Below are positions 7,379 through 14,067 of a stretch of 21,902 nucleotides of DNA, piece by piece; positions within the stretch are counted from its first letter, which is position 1; each line of letters begins with the position of its first letter. The notes beneath the pieces are model-generated. The model was not told where the DNA came from. It did no database searches and saw only the letters and a list, made by a program, of their open reading frames with translations. The stretch comes from JAAYGT01 sp050252075 (lineage in GTDB: Bacteria > Pseudomonadota > Gammaproteobacteria > Burkholderiales > Burkholderiaceae_B). Made by a program: the position numbers and the translations under genes. The stretch is from positions 1 to 21,902 of the forward strand of contig JBFWLP010000057.1 in assembly GCA_050252075.1 (NCBI GenBank), read 5' to 3'.

Positions 7379-7430
7379 TAAAGGTATTGAACTACTGTCC
7401 CGGCAAAGCGTCTTTGTTGCAGCGCAAAGA
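7379..7430 (-). promoter_or_regulatory. nirV promoter with Fnr/NnrR-type operator
   Basis: The box TTG-N8-CAA at 7414-7427 has TCTTTG and CAAAGA (7411-7416, 7425-7430) as a perfect outer dyad. Eighteen bases, 7411-7428, are identical to 5594-5611 upstream of nirK. Its centre, 7420.5, is 41.5 bases upstream of 7379. TTCAAT (7391-7386, leftward) falls exactly at -12 to -7, the same class II layout as at nirK. The implied leader is 41 bases. Confidence 0.78.
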
Positions 7431-7435
7431 CGCAA

Positions 7436-7453
7436 GCAACCCGACCGGGTTGC
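7436..7453 (-). terminator. Palindrome after lipA, possible terminator
   Basis: GCAACCCG (7436-7443) and CGGGTTGC (7446-7453) form a perfect palindrome with a 2-base centre, 8 bases beyond the lipA stop codon. Read leftward it is followed by TTGCGTCTTTG, a poor T tract, so termination would be weak. It also lies only 5 bases from the nirV operator, so a role in insulating nirV from lipA transcription, or in protein binding, is possible. Confidence 0.4.
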
Positions 7454-7461
7454 CGGCGGCC

Positions 7462-8457
7462 TCAGGAAACGACGCCGGCCTTGCTGGCCTGTTCGTCGGC
7501 GTGATAGGAAGAGCGCACCATGGCACCCACGGCGGCGTGTGTGAAACCCATGGCGTAGGCTTCGCGCTCGATCATGGCAAAGGTGTCGGGGTGCACATAG
7601 CGCATGACCGGCAAATGGTGTTCCGACGGCTGCAGGTATTGCCCGATGGTGAGCATGTCGACGTTATGGGCACGCAGGTCGCGCATGACCTGCAGAATTT
7701 CCTCGTCGGTTTCCCCCAGCCCCATCATGAGGCCTGACTTGGTGGGAACGTCGGGATGCTGCACCTTGAACTCGGACAACAGCTTCAGCGAGTGGTGGTA
7801 ATCGGAGCCCGGTCGCGCCTGCTTGTACAGGCGAGGCACGGTTTCCAGGTTGTGATTCATGACGTCGGGCGGACCTTCGTTCAGAATGGCCAGCGCGCGA
7901 TCAAGGCGGCCACGGAAATCGGGCACAAGCACTTCAATGCGCGTAGCGGGCGAATGCTGGCGGACCTGCCGTATGCACTCGACAAAATGGGCGGCGCCGC
8001 CGTCGCGCAGGTCGTCGCGGTCGACCGAGGTAATAACCACGTACGACAATTTCATGGCGGCAATGCTGCGTGCCAGATTCAGGGGCTCGTTGACGTCGAG
8101 CGGATCGGGACGGCCATGCCCCACATCGCAGAACGGGCAGCGACGCGTGCATTTGTCGCCCATGATCATGAAGGTGGCCGTCCCTTTGCCGAAACATTCG
8201 CCGATATTGGGACAGGACGCTTCTTCGCATACCGTGTACAGGTTGTGTTCACGCAAAATGCGCTTGATATCGTAAAAACGCGAACCGGGGGCCGCCGCTT
8301 TCACCCGGATCCATTCGGGCTTCTTCAGGCGTTCGGTTTGCACGACCTTGATGGGAATGCGCGATGTTTTATCTGCGGATTTCTGCTTCTGGGTGGGGTC
8401 ATAGGCAGGGCGCACCGTGGGTTTGCGGGTGGCGGGGGTATCGGCAGGGCTGGACAT
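7462..8457 (-). CDS. lipA: Lipoyl synthase
   Basis: A radical-SAM enzyme that inserts two sulfurs into octanoyl chains on lipoyl domains of 2-oxoacid dehydrogenases and the glycine cleavage H protein. The 331 residues carry both iron-sulfur cluster motifs: the auxiliary CX4CX5C (Cys77, Cys82, Cys88, in CEEASCPNIGEC) and the radical-SAM CX3CX2C (Cys103, Cys107, Cys110, in CTRRCPFC). The C-terminal RSSYHAD contains the conserved RSSY whose serine ligates the auxiliary cluster. Length is normal, with a longer-than-minimal hydrophilic N-terminus (about 45 residues). An AGG lies 9 bases upstream of the ATG. Its partner lipB is two genes upstream on the same strand, separated by a crotonase-fold gene. 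Confidence 0.97.
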   Translation of the reverse strand: MSSPADTPATRKPTVRPAYDPTQKQKSADKTSRIPIKVVQTERLKKPEWIRVKAAAPGSRFYDIKRILREHNLYTVCEEASCPNIGECFGKGTATFMIMGDKCTRRCPFCDVGHGRPDPLDVNEPLNLARSIAAMKLSYVVITSVDRDDLRDGGAAHFVECIRQVRQHSPATRIEVLVPDFRGRLDRALAILNEGPPDVMNHNLETVPRLYKQARPGSDYHHSLKLLSEFKVQHPDVPTKSGLMMGLGETDEEILQVMRDLRAHNVDMLTIGQYLQPSEHHLPVMRYVHPDTFAMIEREAYAMGFTHAAVGAMVRSSYHADEQASKAGVVS

Positions 8458-8548
8458 GAAGGCTAACCTGTTGGCAAGGCAAAAGAATCATTCTACCGCG
8501 CCGGCCCGAACCAAGGCCAATGACCCGCGCGCCAGTGGGGCTGTGGGG

Positions 8549-9334
8549 CTATTTCCCCTTCCAGACGGGCTGGCGTTTCTGCATGAAGGCATCGATGCCT
8601 TCGGCCACGTCGTCGGCCATCATGTTCTGCGCCATGACCGTGCCGGCGTAGTCGTACGCATCGCACAGATCCATGGTGTGCTGGCGACGGTACATGGCCT
8701 TGCCGGTACGCACCGCCACCGGGCTTTTCTCGCAAATGGACTGCACCAGCGCCTGAACGGCATCATCGAGCTGTTCCGGCGCAACCGCCTGATTCACCAG
8801 CCCCCATTCCTGCGCCTGTTCAGCCGATATGAATTTGCCCGTGACGAGCATTTCAAAGGCCTTTTTCATGGCTACATTTCGGGTGAGCGCGACGGCCGGG
8901 GTGGAGCAGAACAAGCCTACATTGATGCCCGAGACGGCCAGCTTGGCCTGAGTTGACGCAACCGCAAGGTCGCAGCTTGCCACCAGCTGGCAACCCGCCG
9001 CCGTGGCCGTGCCATGCACGCGCGCAATGACCGGCACAGGCAGATTGACGATGGCTTGCATGACGCGCCCGCACTTGGCGAACAACTGCTGGTAATAGGT
9101 TTGATCGGGGTTCGCCCGCATTTGCTTCAGGTCGTGGCCGGCGCAAAATGCGCGGCCGTTCGCCGCCAGCACCACGCAGCGTACCGCGTCGTCGTTTTGA
9201 ATATCGCCCAGTGCCGCTGCCAGTGCATCGAGCATTTCGTCGGACAAGGCGTTGTACTGATCCGGCCGGTTCAGGGTGAGCGTAACAACGTCGTTGGCGC
9301 GATGCCGCAGCACCAGGGGAGTATCGGTGGTCAT
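8549..9334 (-). CDS. Enoyl-CoA hydratase/isomerase (crotonase) family protein, ECHDC3-like
   Basis: The 261-residue protein has the crotonase fold: VTLTLNRPDQYNALSDEM at the N-terminus, the first oxyanion-hole segment AFCAGHDLKQM (around residues 63-72) and the second, HGTATAAGCQLVASCDLAVA (around 108-127). GINVGLFCSTPAVALTR is characteristic of ECHDC3-like proteins. The two glutamates that hydrate enoyl-CoA in classical members (Glu144 and Glu164 in rat numbering) appear replaced, by Gln116 and by Gly136. CoA-thioester binding is likely but ordinary hydration is not. The start at 9334 is fixed by AGGAGA 7 bases upstream; an upstream in-frame ATG at 9391 lacks this. It sits between lipB and lipA on the same strand. 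Real substrate unknown. Confidence 0.88.
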   Translation of the reverse strand: MTTDTPLVLRHRANDVVTLTLNRPDQYNALSDEMLDALAAALGDIQNDDAVRCVVLAANGRAFCAGHDLKQMRANPDQTYYQQLFAKCGRVMQAIVNLPVPVIARVHGTATAAGCQLVASCDLAVASTQAKLAVSGINVGLFCSTPAVALTRNVAMKKAFEMLVTGKFISAEQAQEWGLVNQAVAPEQLDDAVQALVQSICEKSPVAVRTGKAMYRRQHTMDLCDAYDYAGTVMAQNMMADDVAEGIDAFMQKRQPVWKGK

Positions 9335-9374
9335 GGTAGTGTCTCCTGCAGTAATTGTCGTATCACACACTACC
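9335..9374 (-). repeat. Inverted repeat flanking the ribosome-binding site of the crotonase gene
   Basis: GGTAGTGT (9335-9342) and ACACTACC (9367-9374) are exact complements. In the leftward mRNA the 3' arm lies between the Shine-Dalgarno (AGGAGA) and the ATG, and the 24-base loop contains the Shine-Dalgarno. Folding could hinder initiation, but whether it forms or is regulated cannot be seen. Confidence 0.35.
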
Positions 9375-9403
9375 GGGCAAGGCCGCGTCAAGTCACGAAA
9401 TCG

Positions 9404-10039
9404 TCAGGCCTTGCGCTGCATCAGTGCGGCCGACAAGCGGCGGGCCAGATGTTGCCCGACGTCATCCACCGTGGCGTGTATGCCGCAGGAGCGCAGATCG
9501 GTCGTGACCAGGCCGGCATAACCGCAGGGGTTGATACCCTGAAACGGTGACAGGTCCATGGCCACGTTCAGCGCCAGACCGTGGTACGAACAGCCTTGCC
9601 GGATCTTGACCCCCAGCGCGGCGATCTTGGCGGGCTCCGCCCCCGGCTGCGGCACATACACCCCCGGGGCGCCGCTTTTACGGCACGCACCGGGCAAGCC
9701 CGACTCGTCGAGCACCTGAATGGCGATATCTTCAAGCAGGGCCACGTAATCTTTCACATACAAACCGTAGCGGCGCAGATCGAGCAGGCTGTACATTACA
9801 ACCTGCCCGGGACCATGGTAGGTAACCTGCCCGCCGCGATCGGAACGCACCACGGGAATGGCGCCGGGGTTCAGCACATGTTCCGGCTTGCCCGCCAGGC
9901 CCAGGGTGTACACCGGCGTATGTTCGACCAGCCAGATTTCGTCGGGCGTGCCGGCCTGCCGGGTGGCGGTGAATTCGCGCATGGCGTCCCACACTGGCGC
10001 ATACGGTGCCGGCCGGGGCAACCACTTCACGGCAATCAC
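9404..10039 (-). CDS. lipB: Octanoyl-[acyl-carrier-protein]:protein N-octanoyltransferase
   Basis: Transfers octanoate from acyl carrier protein to lipoyl domains, supplying the substrate of LipA. Family signatures are DRGGQVTYHGPGQ, KSGAPGVYV, AKIAALGVKIRQGCSYHGLA and DLSPFQGINPCGYAG. From the chosen start the catalytic lysine is Lys138 and the acyl-carrying cysteine is Cys172. The frame extends upstream to 10117, but that part overlaps the DUF493 gene and looks unlike LipB. A GTG at 10039 gives a normal 211 residues and follows the upstream stop codon by a single base, implying translational coupling; a GTG at 10030 is an alternative. It is part of a leftward run with dat, the DUF493 gene and, further down, lipA. 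Confidence 0.95.
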   Translation of the reverse strand: MIAVKWLPRPAPYAPVWDAMREFTATRQAGTPDEIWLVEHTPVYTLGLAGKPEHVLNPGAIPVVRSDRGGQVTYHGPGQVVMYSLLDLRRYGLYVKDYVALLEDIAIQVLDESGLPGACRKSGAPGVYVPQPGAEPAKIAALGVKIRQGCSYHGLALNVAMDLSPFQGINPCGYAGLVTTDLRSCGIHATVDDVGQHLARRLSAALMQRKA

Positions 10040-10040
10040 G

Positions 10041-10316
10041 TTACAGCACCACCGACACCATGGGGTGACCGTGCAGCGCACGGTACAGATCGTCGAGCTG
10101 CTGGCGCGACGTGGCACGCACCACGAAAGTCAGGCCCAGATAGTTGCCGCTGCGGCTGGGGCGCATTTCCACCGTGGCCGGATCGAACTGGGGATCAAAA
10201 CGGCACACGACTTCGGTAAGCACCTGGGCAAGGTCGGGGTGCGACTTGCCCATTACCTTGATGGGGAAGTCGCTGGGGTACTCAATGAGCGAGTCTTCGG
10301 GGGGAACATTGGACAT
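10041..10316 (-). CDS. DUF493 (YbeD/UPF0250) family protein
   Basis: The 91-residue protein matches the small YbeD family: IEYPSDFPIKVMGKSHPDL, a central SRSGNYLGLTFVVRATS, then QLDDLYRALHGHPMVSVVL at the end. These proteins adopt an ACT-like ferredoxin fold, and their biochemical role is not established. In many proteobacteria the gene lies directly upstream of lipB, as here: its stop is one base from the lipB start. The ATG is at 10316, 8 bases beyond the D-amino-acid transaminase stop codon, so the three genes probably share an mRNA. Confidence 0.92.
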   Translation of the reverse strand: MSNVPPEDSLIEYPSDFPIKVMGKSHPDLAQVLTEVVCRFDPQFDPATVEMRPSRSGNYLGLTFVVRATSRQQLDDLYRALHGHPMVSVVL

Positions 10317-10324
10317 GGCGTTTG

Positions 10325-11188
10325 TCAGGCGGCTATCGCCGCGTCGTAACCGGCACGCAGGGCGGCATATACCGGCCCGGGCCGACCGGAACCCACGGGC
10401 GCACCGTCGTAGCGGGTAATGGGCAGAACTTCCTTGGTGGCCGAGGTAAGCATGAGCTCATCGGCCGCCGCCACTTCGGCCTGCGTGACCGGCCGTGCCT
10501 CGAAGCGAATGCCGGCGGCCTGGGCCAGCTCTTGCATGAGACCGTAGCGTATGCCTTCCAGAATAAGGTTATCGCGAGGCGGGGCCAGCAACACCTGATT
10601 CTTGACCACCCAGATATTGCACGACGCCCCTTCGGTGAGCCGGCCGTCGCGAAACTGGACGACCTCGTCGACGCCGGCTTCGGCGGCCTTCTGCTTGGCC
10701 AGCACATTGCCCAGCAACGAAACCGACTTGATGTCGCACAACAGCCAGCGAATATCGGGAATGGAGATCACTGCCAGGCCCTGCTCGCGCGCGGCGGCGT
10801 CGGGCCGGGTAAACGGCGACACCATGGCAAACACGGTGGGCGTGACATGCCCCTTCGGGAAGGCATGATCGCGCTTGGCAACACCCCGGGTAACCTGAAT
10901 GTAGACCATGGCATCGCGTTCGCCGAAGGGCTCCAGCAGTTTGGCCACCAGGGCCTCCCACCGGCTTCGGGTGTATTCCGTCTGGATACCGATCGCCGCC
11001 AGGCTGCGGTCAAGGCGCGCCAGATGGTTGTCCATGCGAAACGGCTTGCCTGCGTAGGCGGGAACCACCTCGTAGACACCGTCACCAAAAATAAAGCCAC
11101 GGTCCAGCACCGACACCTTGGCATCGCCCAGGCGTACATAACTGCCATTCAAATAGGCCAGACTGTCGTTATCTACATCAGGAATCAT
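10325..11188 (-). CDS. dat: D-amino-acid transaminase (class IV aminotransferase)
   Basis: PLP enzyme that interconverts D-alanine plus 2-oxoglutarate with pyruvate plus D-glutamate. The 287 residues show class IV features: LNGSYVRLGDAKVSVLDRGFIFGDGVYE at the N-terminus (in two overlapping motifs), YIQVTRGVAKRDHAFP (Arg106 and His108 match the substrate-carboxylate residues of D-amino-acid transaminases), the PLP lysine Lys154 in CDIKSVSLLGN, and TEGASCNIWVV. The DHAFP motif favours a D-amino-acid enzyme over branched-chain transaminase or aminodeoxychorismate lyase. It lies directly downstream of the D,D-carboxypeptidase gene (36 bases), suggesting recycling of released D-alanine into D-glutamate for peptidoglycan. 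Confidence 0.9.
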   Translation of the reverse strand: MIPDVDNDSLAYLNGSYVRLGDAKVSVLDRGFIFGDGVYEVVPAYAGKPFRMDNHLARLDRSLAAIGIQTEYTRSRWEALVAKLLEPFGERDAMVYIQVTRGVAKRDHAFPKGHVTPTVFAMVSPFTRPDAAAREQGLAVISIPDIRWLLCDIKSVSLLGNVLAKQKAAEAGVDEVVQFRDGRLTEGASCNIWVVKNQVLLAPPRDNLILEGIRYGLMQELAQAAGIRFEARPVTQAEVAAADELMLTSATKEVLPITRYDGAPVGSGRPGPVYAALRAGYDAAIAA

Positions 11189-11224
11189 TGCGTTCGCCTT
11201 CAGGCCCCGCGGGGGCCGCCCGAT

Positions 11225-12436
11225 TTACTGGAATAAAAGAAGAATTTTGTCGTAGATGCGCCCGAAAAAGCCGGCTTCGGGCACGTTGTTCAGCACCACC
11301 AGCGGTTCCTCACGCAGCGGCTTGTCGTCGAGCGTCAGGGTAACCGTGCCCACAGGCTGGCCTTTGGAGAGTGGCGCCAGCAAAGGCTGTGCATAGTTGG
11401 CCACTGGCTTGAGATCGGTGGCCTTGCCGCGAGGAACAGTAACCCAGGTAGGCTGCACCGAACCCAGGCCGACGGTCTCGGTCTGGCCTTGCCAGACCCG
11501 GGCGGTCACCGCCGGTTTGTCGGCGTCGAAAACCTTCACGGTATCGAAATTCTGGAAGCTCCAGTTCAGCAGTTTCAGGCTGTTCTCGGTGCGGGCGGCA
11601 TCGCTTGCCGCGCCGACCACAACGGCCAGCACCCGCCGCCCGTTACGCAGGGCCGTGGACACCAGGCAGTAGCCCGCCGAACTGGTGTGGCCCGTTTTCA
11701 GGCCGTCTACGGTGGGATCGGTCCAGAGCAGGCGGTTGCGGTTGTTCTGCTTGATGCCGTTGTACGTGTATTCCTTCTGCTGGTAGTAATGCATGTACTT
11801 GGGGAAGGCGGTCATGAGGTTGCGCGCCAGCGTGGCCAGATCGCGCACCGTGGTCAGGTGCTCGGGGTGCGGCAGCCCCGACGCATTCTGATAATAGGTG
11901 TCACGCAGGCCCTGGCGTGCCGCCTCTTCGTTCATGAGGGCCACAAATGCATTCTCGCTGCCCGCAACGGCTTCCGCCAACGCCACGGTGGCGTCGTTAC
12001 CCGACTGCACAATGAAGCCCTGCAGCAGATCACCCACGGCCACCTGCGAATTAGGCTTGATGAACATGCGTGAACCTTCGGTTTTCCATGCCTTTTCAGA
12101 CACGTGCACTTTCTGGTCGAGCGTTAACCGCCCTTTCTCCAGGGCGTCGAACACAATATAAGCCGCCATGAGCTTGGTCAGCGAGGCCGGTTCAACCTTT
12201 TGCTCGGGATTCAGTGCCGCAATGACCTGGTTGCTATTCATGTCGAGCGTGAGCCATGCCGTGGCCGTCAGGGCGGGCGGAGGCACCGGGGACAAGTCGC
12301 CCACGGTGGTTGTGCCGACCGGTGAGGCAATGGGCGCGGGCGACTGCGCAACGGCAGCCACAGCGACCAGAGACAATGCCGCTGCCGCCAGGCTACGTTT
12401 CATTAAAGCGAAGGAAGAAGAAAAAATCATCGGCAT
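11225..12436 (-). CDS. dacA: D-alanyl-D-alanine carboxypeptidase (PBP5/6 type)
   Basis: Removes the terminal D-alanine of peptidoglycan pentapeptides in the periplasm. All three active-site motifs are present: SLTK (Ser85 to Lys88), SGN (145-147) and KTG (247-249, in DGLKTGHTSSAG). A signal peptide is clear (KRSLAAAALSLVAVAAVAQS), and a C-terminal all-beta PBP5 domain precedes an amphipathic helix (GFFGRIYDKILLLFQ) of the kind that anchors these enzymes to the outer face of the inner membrane. Neither the ATG at 12436 nor the one at 12403 (which would start at MKRS) has a clear ribosome-binding site; 12403 gives the more typical signal peptide. Downstream is dat, which could use the released D-alanine. 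Confidence 0.95.
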   Translation of the reverse strand: MPMIFSSSFALMKRSLAAAALSLVAVAAVAQSPAPIASPVGTTTVGDLSPVPPPALTATAWLTLDMNSNQVIAALNPEQKVEPASLTKLMAAYIVFDALEKGRLTLDQKVHVSEKAWKTEGSRMFIKPNSQVAVGDLLQGFIVQSGNDATVALAEAVAGSENAFVALMNEEAARQGLRDTYYQNASGLPHPEHLTTVRDLATLARNLMTAFPKYMHYYQQKEYTYNGIKQNNRNRLLWTDPTVDGLKTGHTSSAGYCLVSTALRNGRRVLAVVVGAASDAARTENSLKLLNWSFQNFDTVKVFDADKPAVTARVWQGQTETVGLGSVQPTWVTVPRGKATDLKPVANYAQPLLAPLSKGQPVGTVTLTLDDKPLREEPLVVLNNVPEAGFFGRIYDKILLLFQ

Positions 12437-12461
12437 ATCGTAAAAGAAATTAGGTGAGGCA

Positions 12462-13103
12462 TCACACCGAGGCCAGGCGCAACTGCAACAATTGCTTCAG
12501 GGCCGGCAGTTTGCCGTGAAAAAAGTGCCCGGCGTCGGGCACAACCACCATGGGCAGCGACCACTCGCGCGCGAAATCCATGGCTTCGGCAAGCGGAACC
12601 ACATCGTCGAGCTCGCCATGTACCAGCAGGGTATCTGACGGTACGGTGATGTCGCGAAAACGGAATCGCTCGACGGCCGAACCAAACAGGAACAGCGCCT
12701 TCGGCAGGGCTTGTTCGGTGTCGGCCAGCGCCGAATACACCTGAACCGCCACCGATGTGCCAAAGGAAAAACCCGCCAGAACCCAGGGGCCCTGGGCCGC
12801 TTGCGGGTATTGCTGCGCAAACTGTTCGATCAGCGCCAGCATATCGTGGGTTTCTCCGACGGCGGCATCGAACTGGCCATGAGACAAACCCACACCGCGA
12901 AAGTTCGGGCGCACTGCAACCATACCATGCTGGACACAGGCCCGGGCAATGGTGGTGACTATTTTGTTGTCGCGCGCGCCGCCGTGCAATGGATGAGGAT
13001 GCAAAACCAGGACCCACCCCCGGGGGGTGCCGTCGGGGAAATCGATGACGCAATCGATATCGCCGGCCTGCCCCTGAAAAGGGTGTTTTTCGGTGCGTAC
13101 CAT
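12462..13103 (-). CDS. Alpha/beta hydrolase (COG2945-type, dienelactone-hydrolase-like)
   Basis: The 213-residue protein is a compact single-domain alpha/beta hydrolase without signal peptide. The family-typical HPHPLHGG follows the third strand (residues 35-42), then RPNFRGVGLSHG. The nucleophile elbow is GFSFGTSVA (Ser113), the acid is probably Asp166 or Asp167 in VHGELDDVVPL, and the base is His193 in DAGHFFHGK. Together these form a complete Ser-Asp-His triad, so an esterase or lipase activity is likely; the substrate is unknown. It lies 25 bases upstream of dacA on the same strand and is divergent from birA. The HPHPLHGG segment marks this as the short COG2945 group rather than a classical lipase. 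Confidence 0.88.
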   Translation of the reverse strand: MVRTEKHPFQGQAGDIDCVIDFPDGTPRGWVLVLHPHPLHGGARDNKIVTTIARACVQHGMVAVRPNFRGVGLSHGQFDAAVGETHDMLALIEQFAQQYPQAAQGPWVLAGFSFGTSVAVQVYSALADTEQALPKALFLFGSAVERFRFRDITVPSDTLLVHGELDDVVPLAEAMDFAREWSLPMVVVPDAGHFFHGKLPALKQLLQLRLASV

Positions 13104-13173
13104 GGGCTACCATTTGAGTTATAAACAGAACTTGCTCATTTTACGTCACCCAACAAGGCACCGGCCACCCGCC

Positions 13174-14046
13174 ATGATTCCCGCCACCACCACCGTCCTG
13201 CCCGAACCGGCCCAGATGTCGGACGCGCTCGCCCGGGCGCTTCCCCAGTTCCAGTCCACCGAATGGGTTGAAACCACCACATCCACGAACGCCGACCTTA
13301 TTGAACGCGCACGCTCGCCGGCCGGCCAGCTTATGCGGCCCTGGCTGCTTGGCGCCCACTTCCAGCTGCAGGGTCGCGGCCGGTCGGGCCGCACCTGGCA
13401 GAACCGTCGCGGCGCCAATCTCATGTTTTCCTGCGCCTACGATGTGTTCGTGCCGCCACGGCACCTGCCCACGCTGTCGCCGGTGGCCGGCCTGCTGGCG
13501 TGCGAAGCCTTGCGGGGCCTTCTGGAACCCCGGCATCAGGCACTGCTCACCATGAAGTGGCCGAATGACCTGCACTGGAAATTTGCCAAACTGGCCGGCA
13601 TTCTTATCGAGGCCACTCGCGCCGGTACGGCGCAACTGTCGCCCGACCATCACGTCGTGATCATCGGCATGGGCATCAATCTGGACGACGCCCGGGCGCT
13701 CAGCCAGTCACTGGACCGGCAAGTGGCCGACTGGTCGCACATTGCACACACCGATCCCCGAGCCGCCACCCTGGATGCCGTGGATATCGTGGCGGCCATT
13801 GCGCGCGCCTGGTACGACGGGCTCAATGACATCACCGCCCGTGGCTTTACCGGCCTGCCCGCACGCTACGCCCAGGTTGACGAACTGCAAGGCACCGCAG
13901 TGACCATCCAGGACAACGGCCGCCTGCTGTATTCGGGCATCGCCGACGGCATTAACGAACAGGGTGAACTTTTGCTGCGCACCCCCGAAGGCAATCACGC
14001 GGTGTCGGTCGGCGAGGTATCGGTTCGCCCCCGTCGTGCCGACTGA
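13174..14046 (+). CDS. birA: Biotin--[acetyl-CoA-carboxylase] ligase, monofunctional
   Basis: Activates biotin to biotinyl-AMP and attaches it to the biotin carboxyl carrier protein. The 290 residues from ATG 13174 show TTSTNADLIERA, the adenylate loop QGRGRSGRTWQ, MKWPNDL and the GMGINL segment, followed by a short C-terminal beta-barrel (about 240-290). There is no N-terminal helix-turn-helix, so unlike the E. coli protein this one should not repress biotin genes. The frame is open upstream to 13093, but that section overlaps the divergent hydrolase start. coaX follows after 21 bases on the same strand; birA-coaX pairing, sometimes a fusion, is common in betaproteobacteria. Confidence 0.95.
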   Translation: MIPATTTVLPEPAQMSDALARALPQFQSTEWVETTTSTNADLIERARSPAGQLMRPWLLGAHFQLQGRGRSGRTWQNRRGANLMFSCAYDVFVPPRHLPTLSPVAGLLACEALRGLLEPRHQALLTMKWPNDLHWKFAKLAGILIEATRAGTAQLSPDHHVVIIGMGINLDDARALSQSLDRQVADWSHIAHTDPRAATLDAVDIVAAIARAWYDGLNDITARGFTGLPARYAQVDELQGTAVTIQDNGRLLYSGIADGINEQGELLLRTPEGNHAVSVGEVSVRPRRAD

Positions 14047-14067
14047 ACCGCGCACAGGGCAGGCTCC

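Noticed and set aside
6598..7737. Rightward open frame of 379 codons
   Set aside because: Antisense to nirV and the end of lipA and crosses the nirV promoter; no protein-like features.
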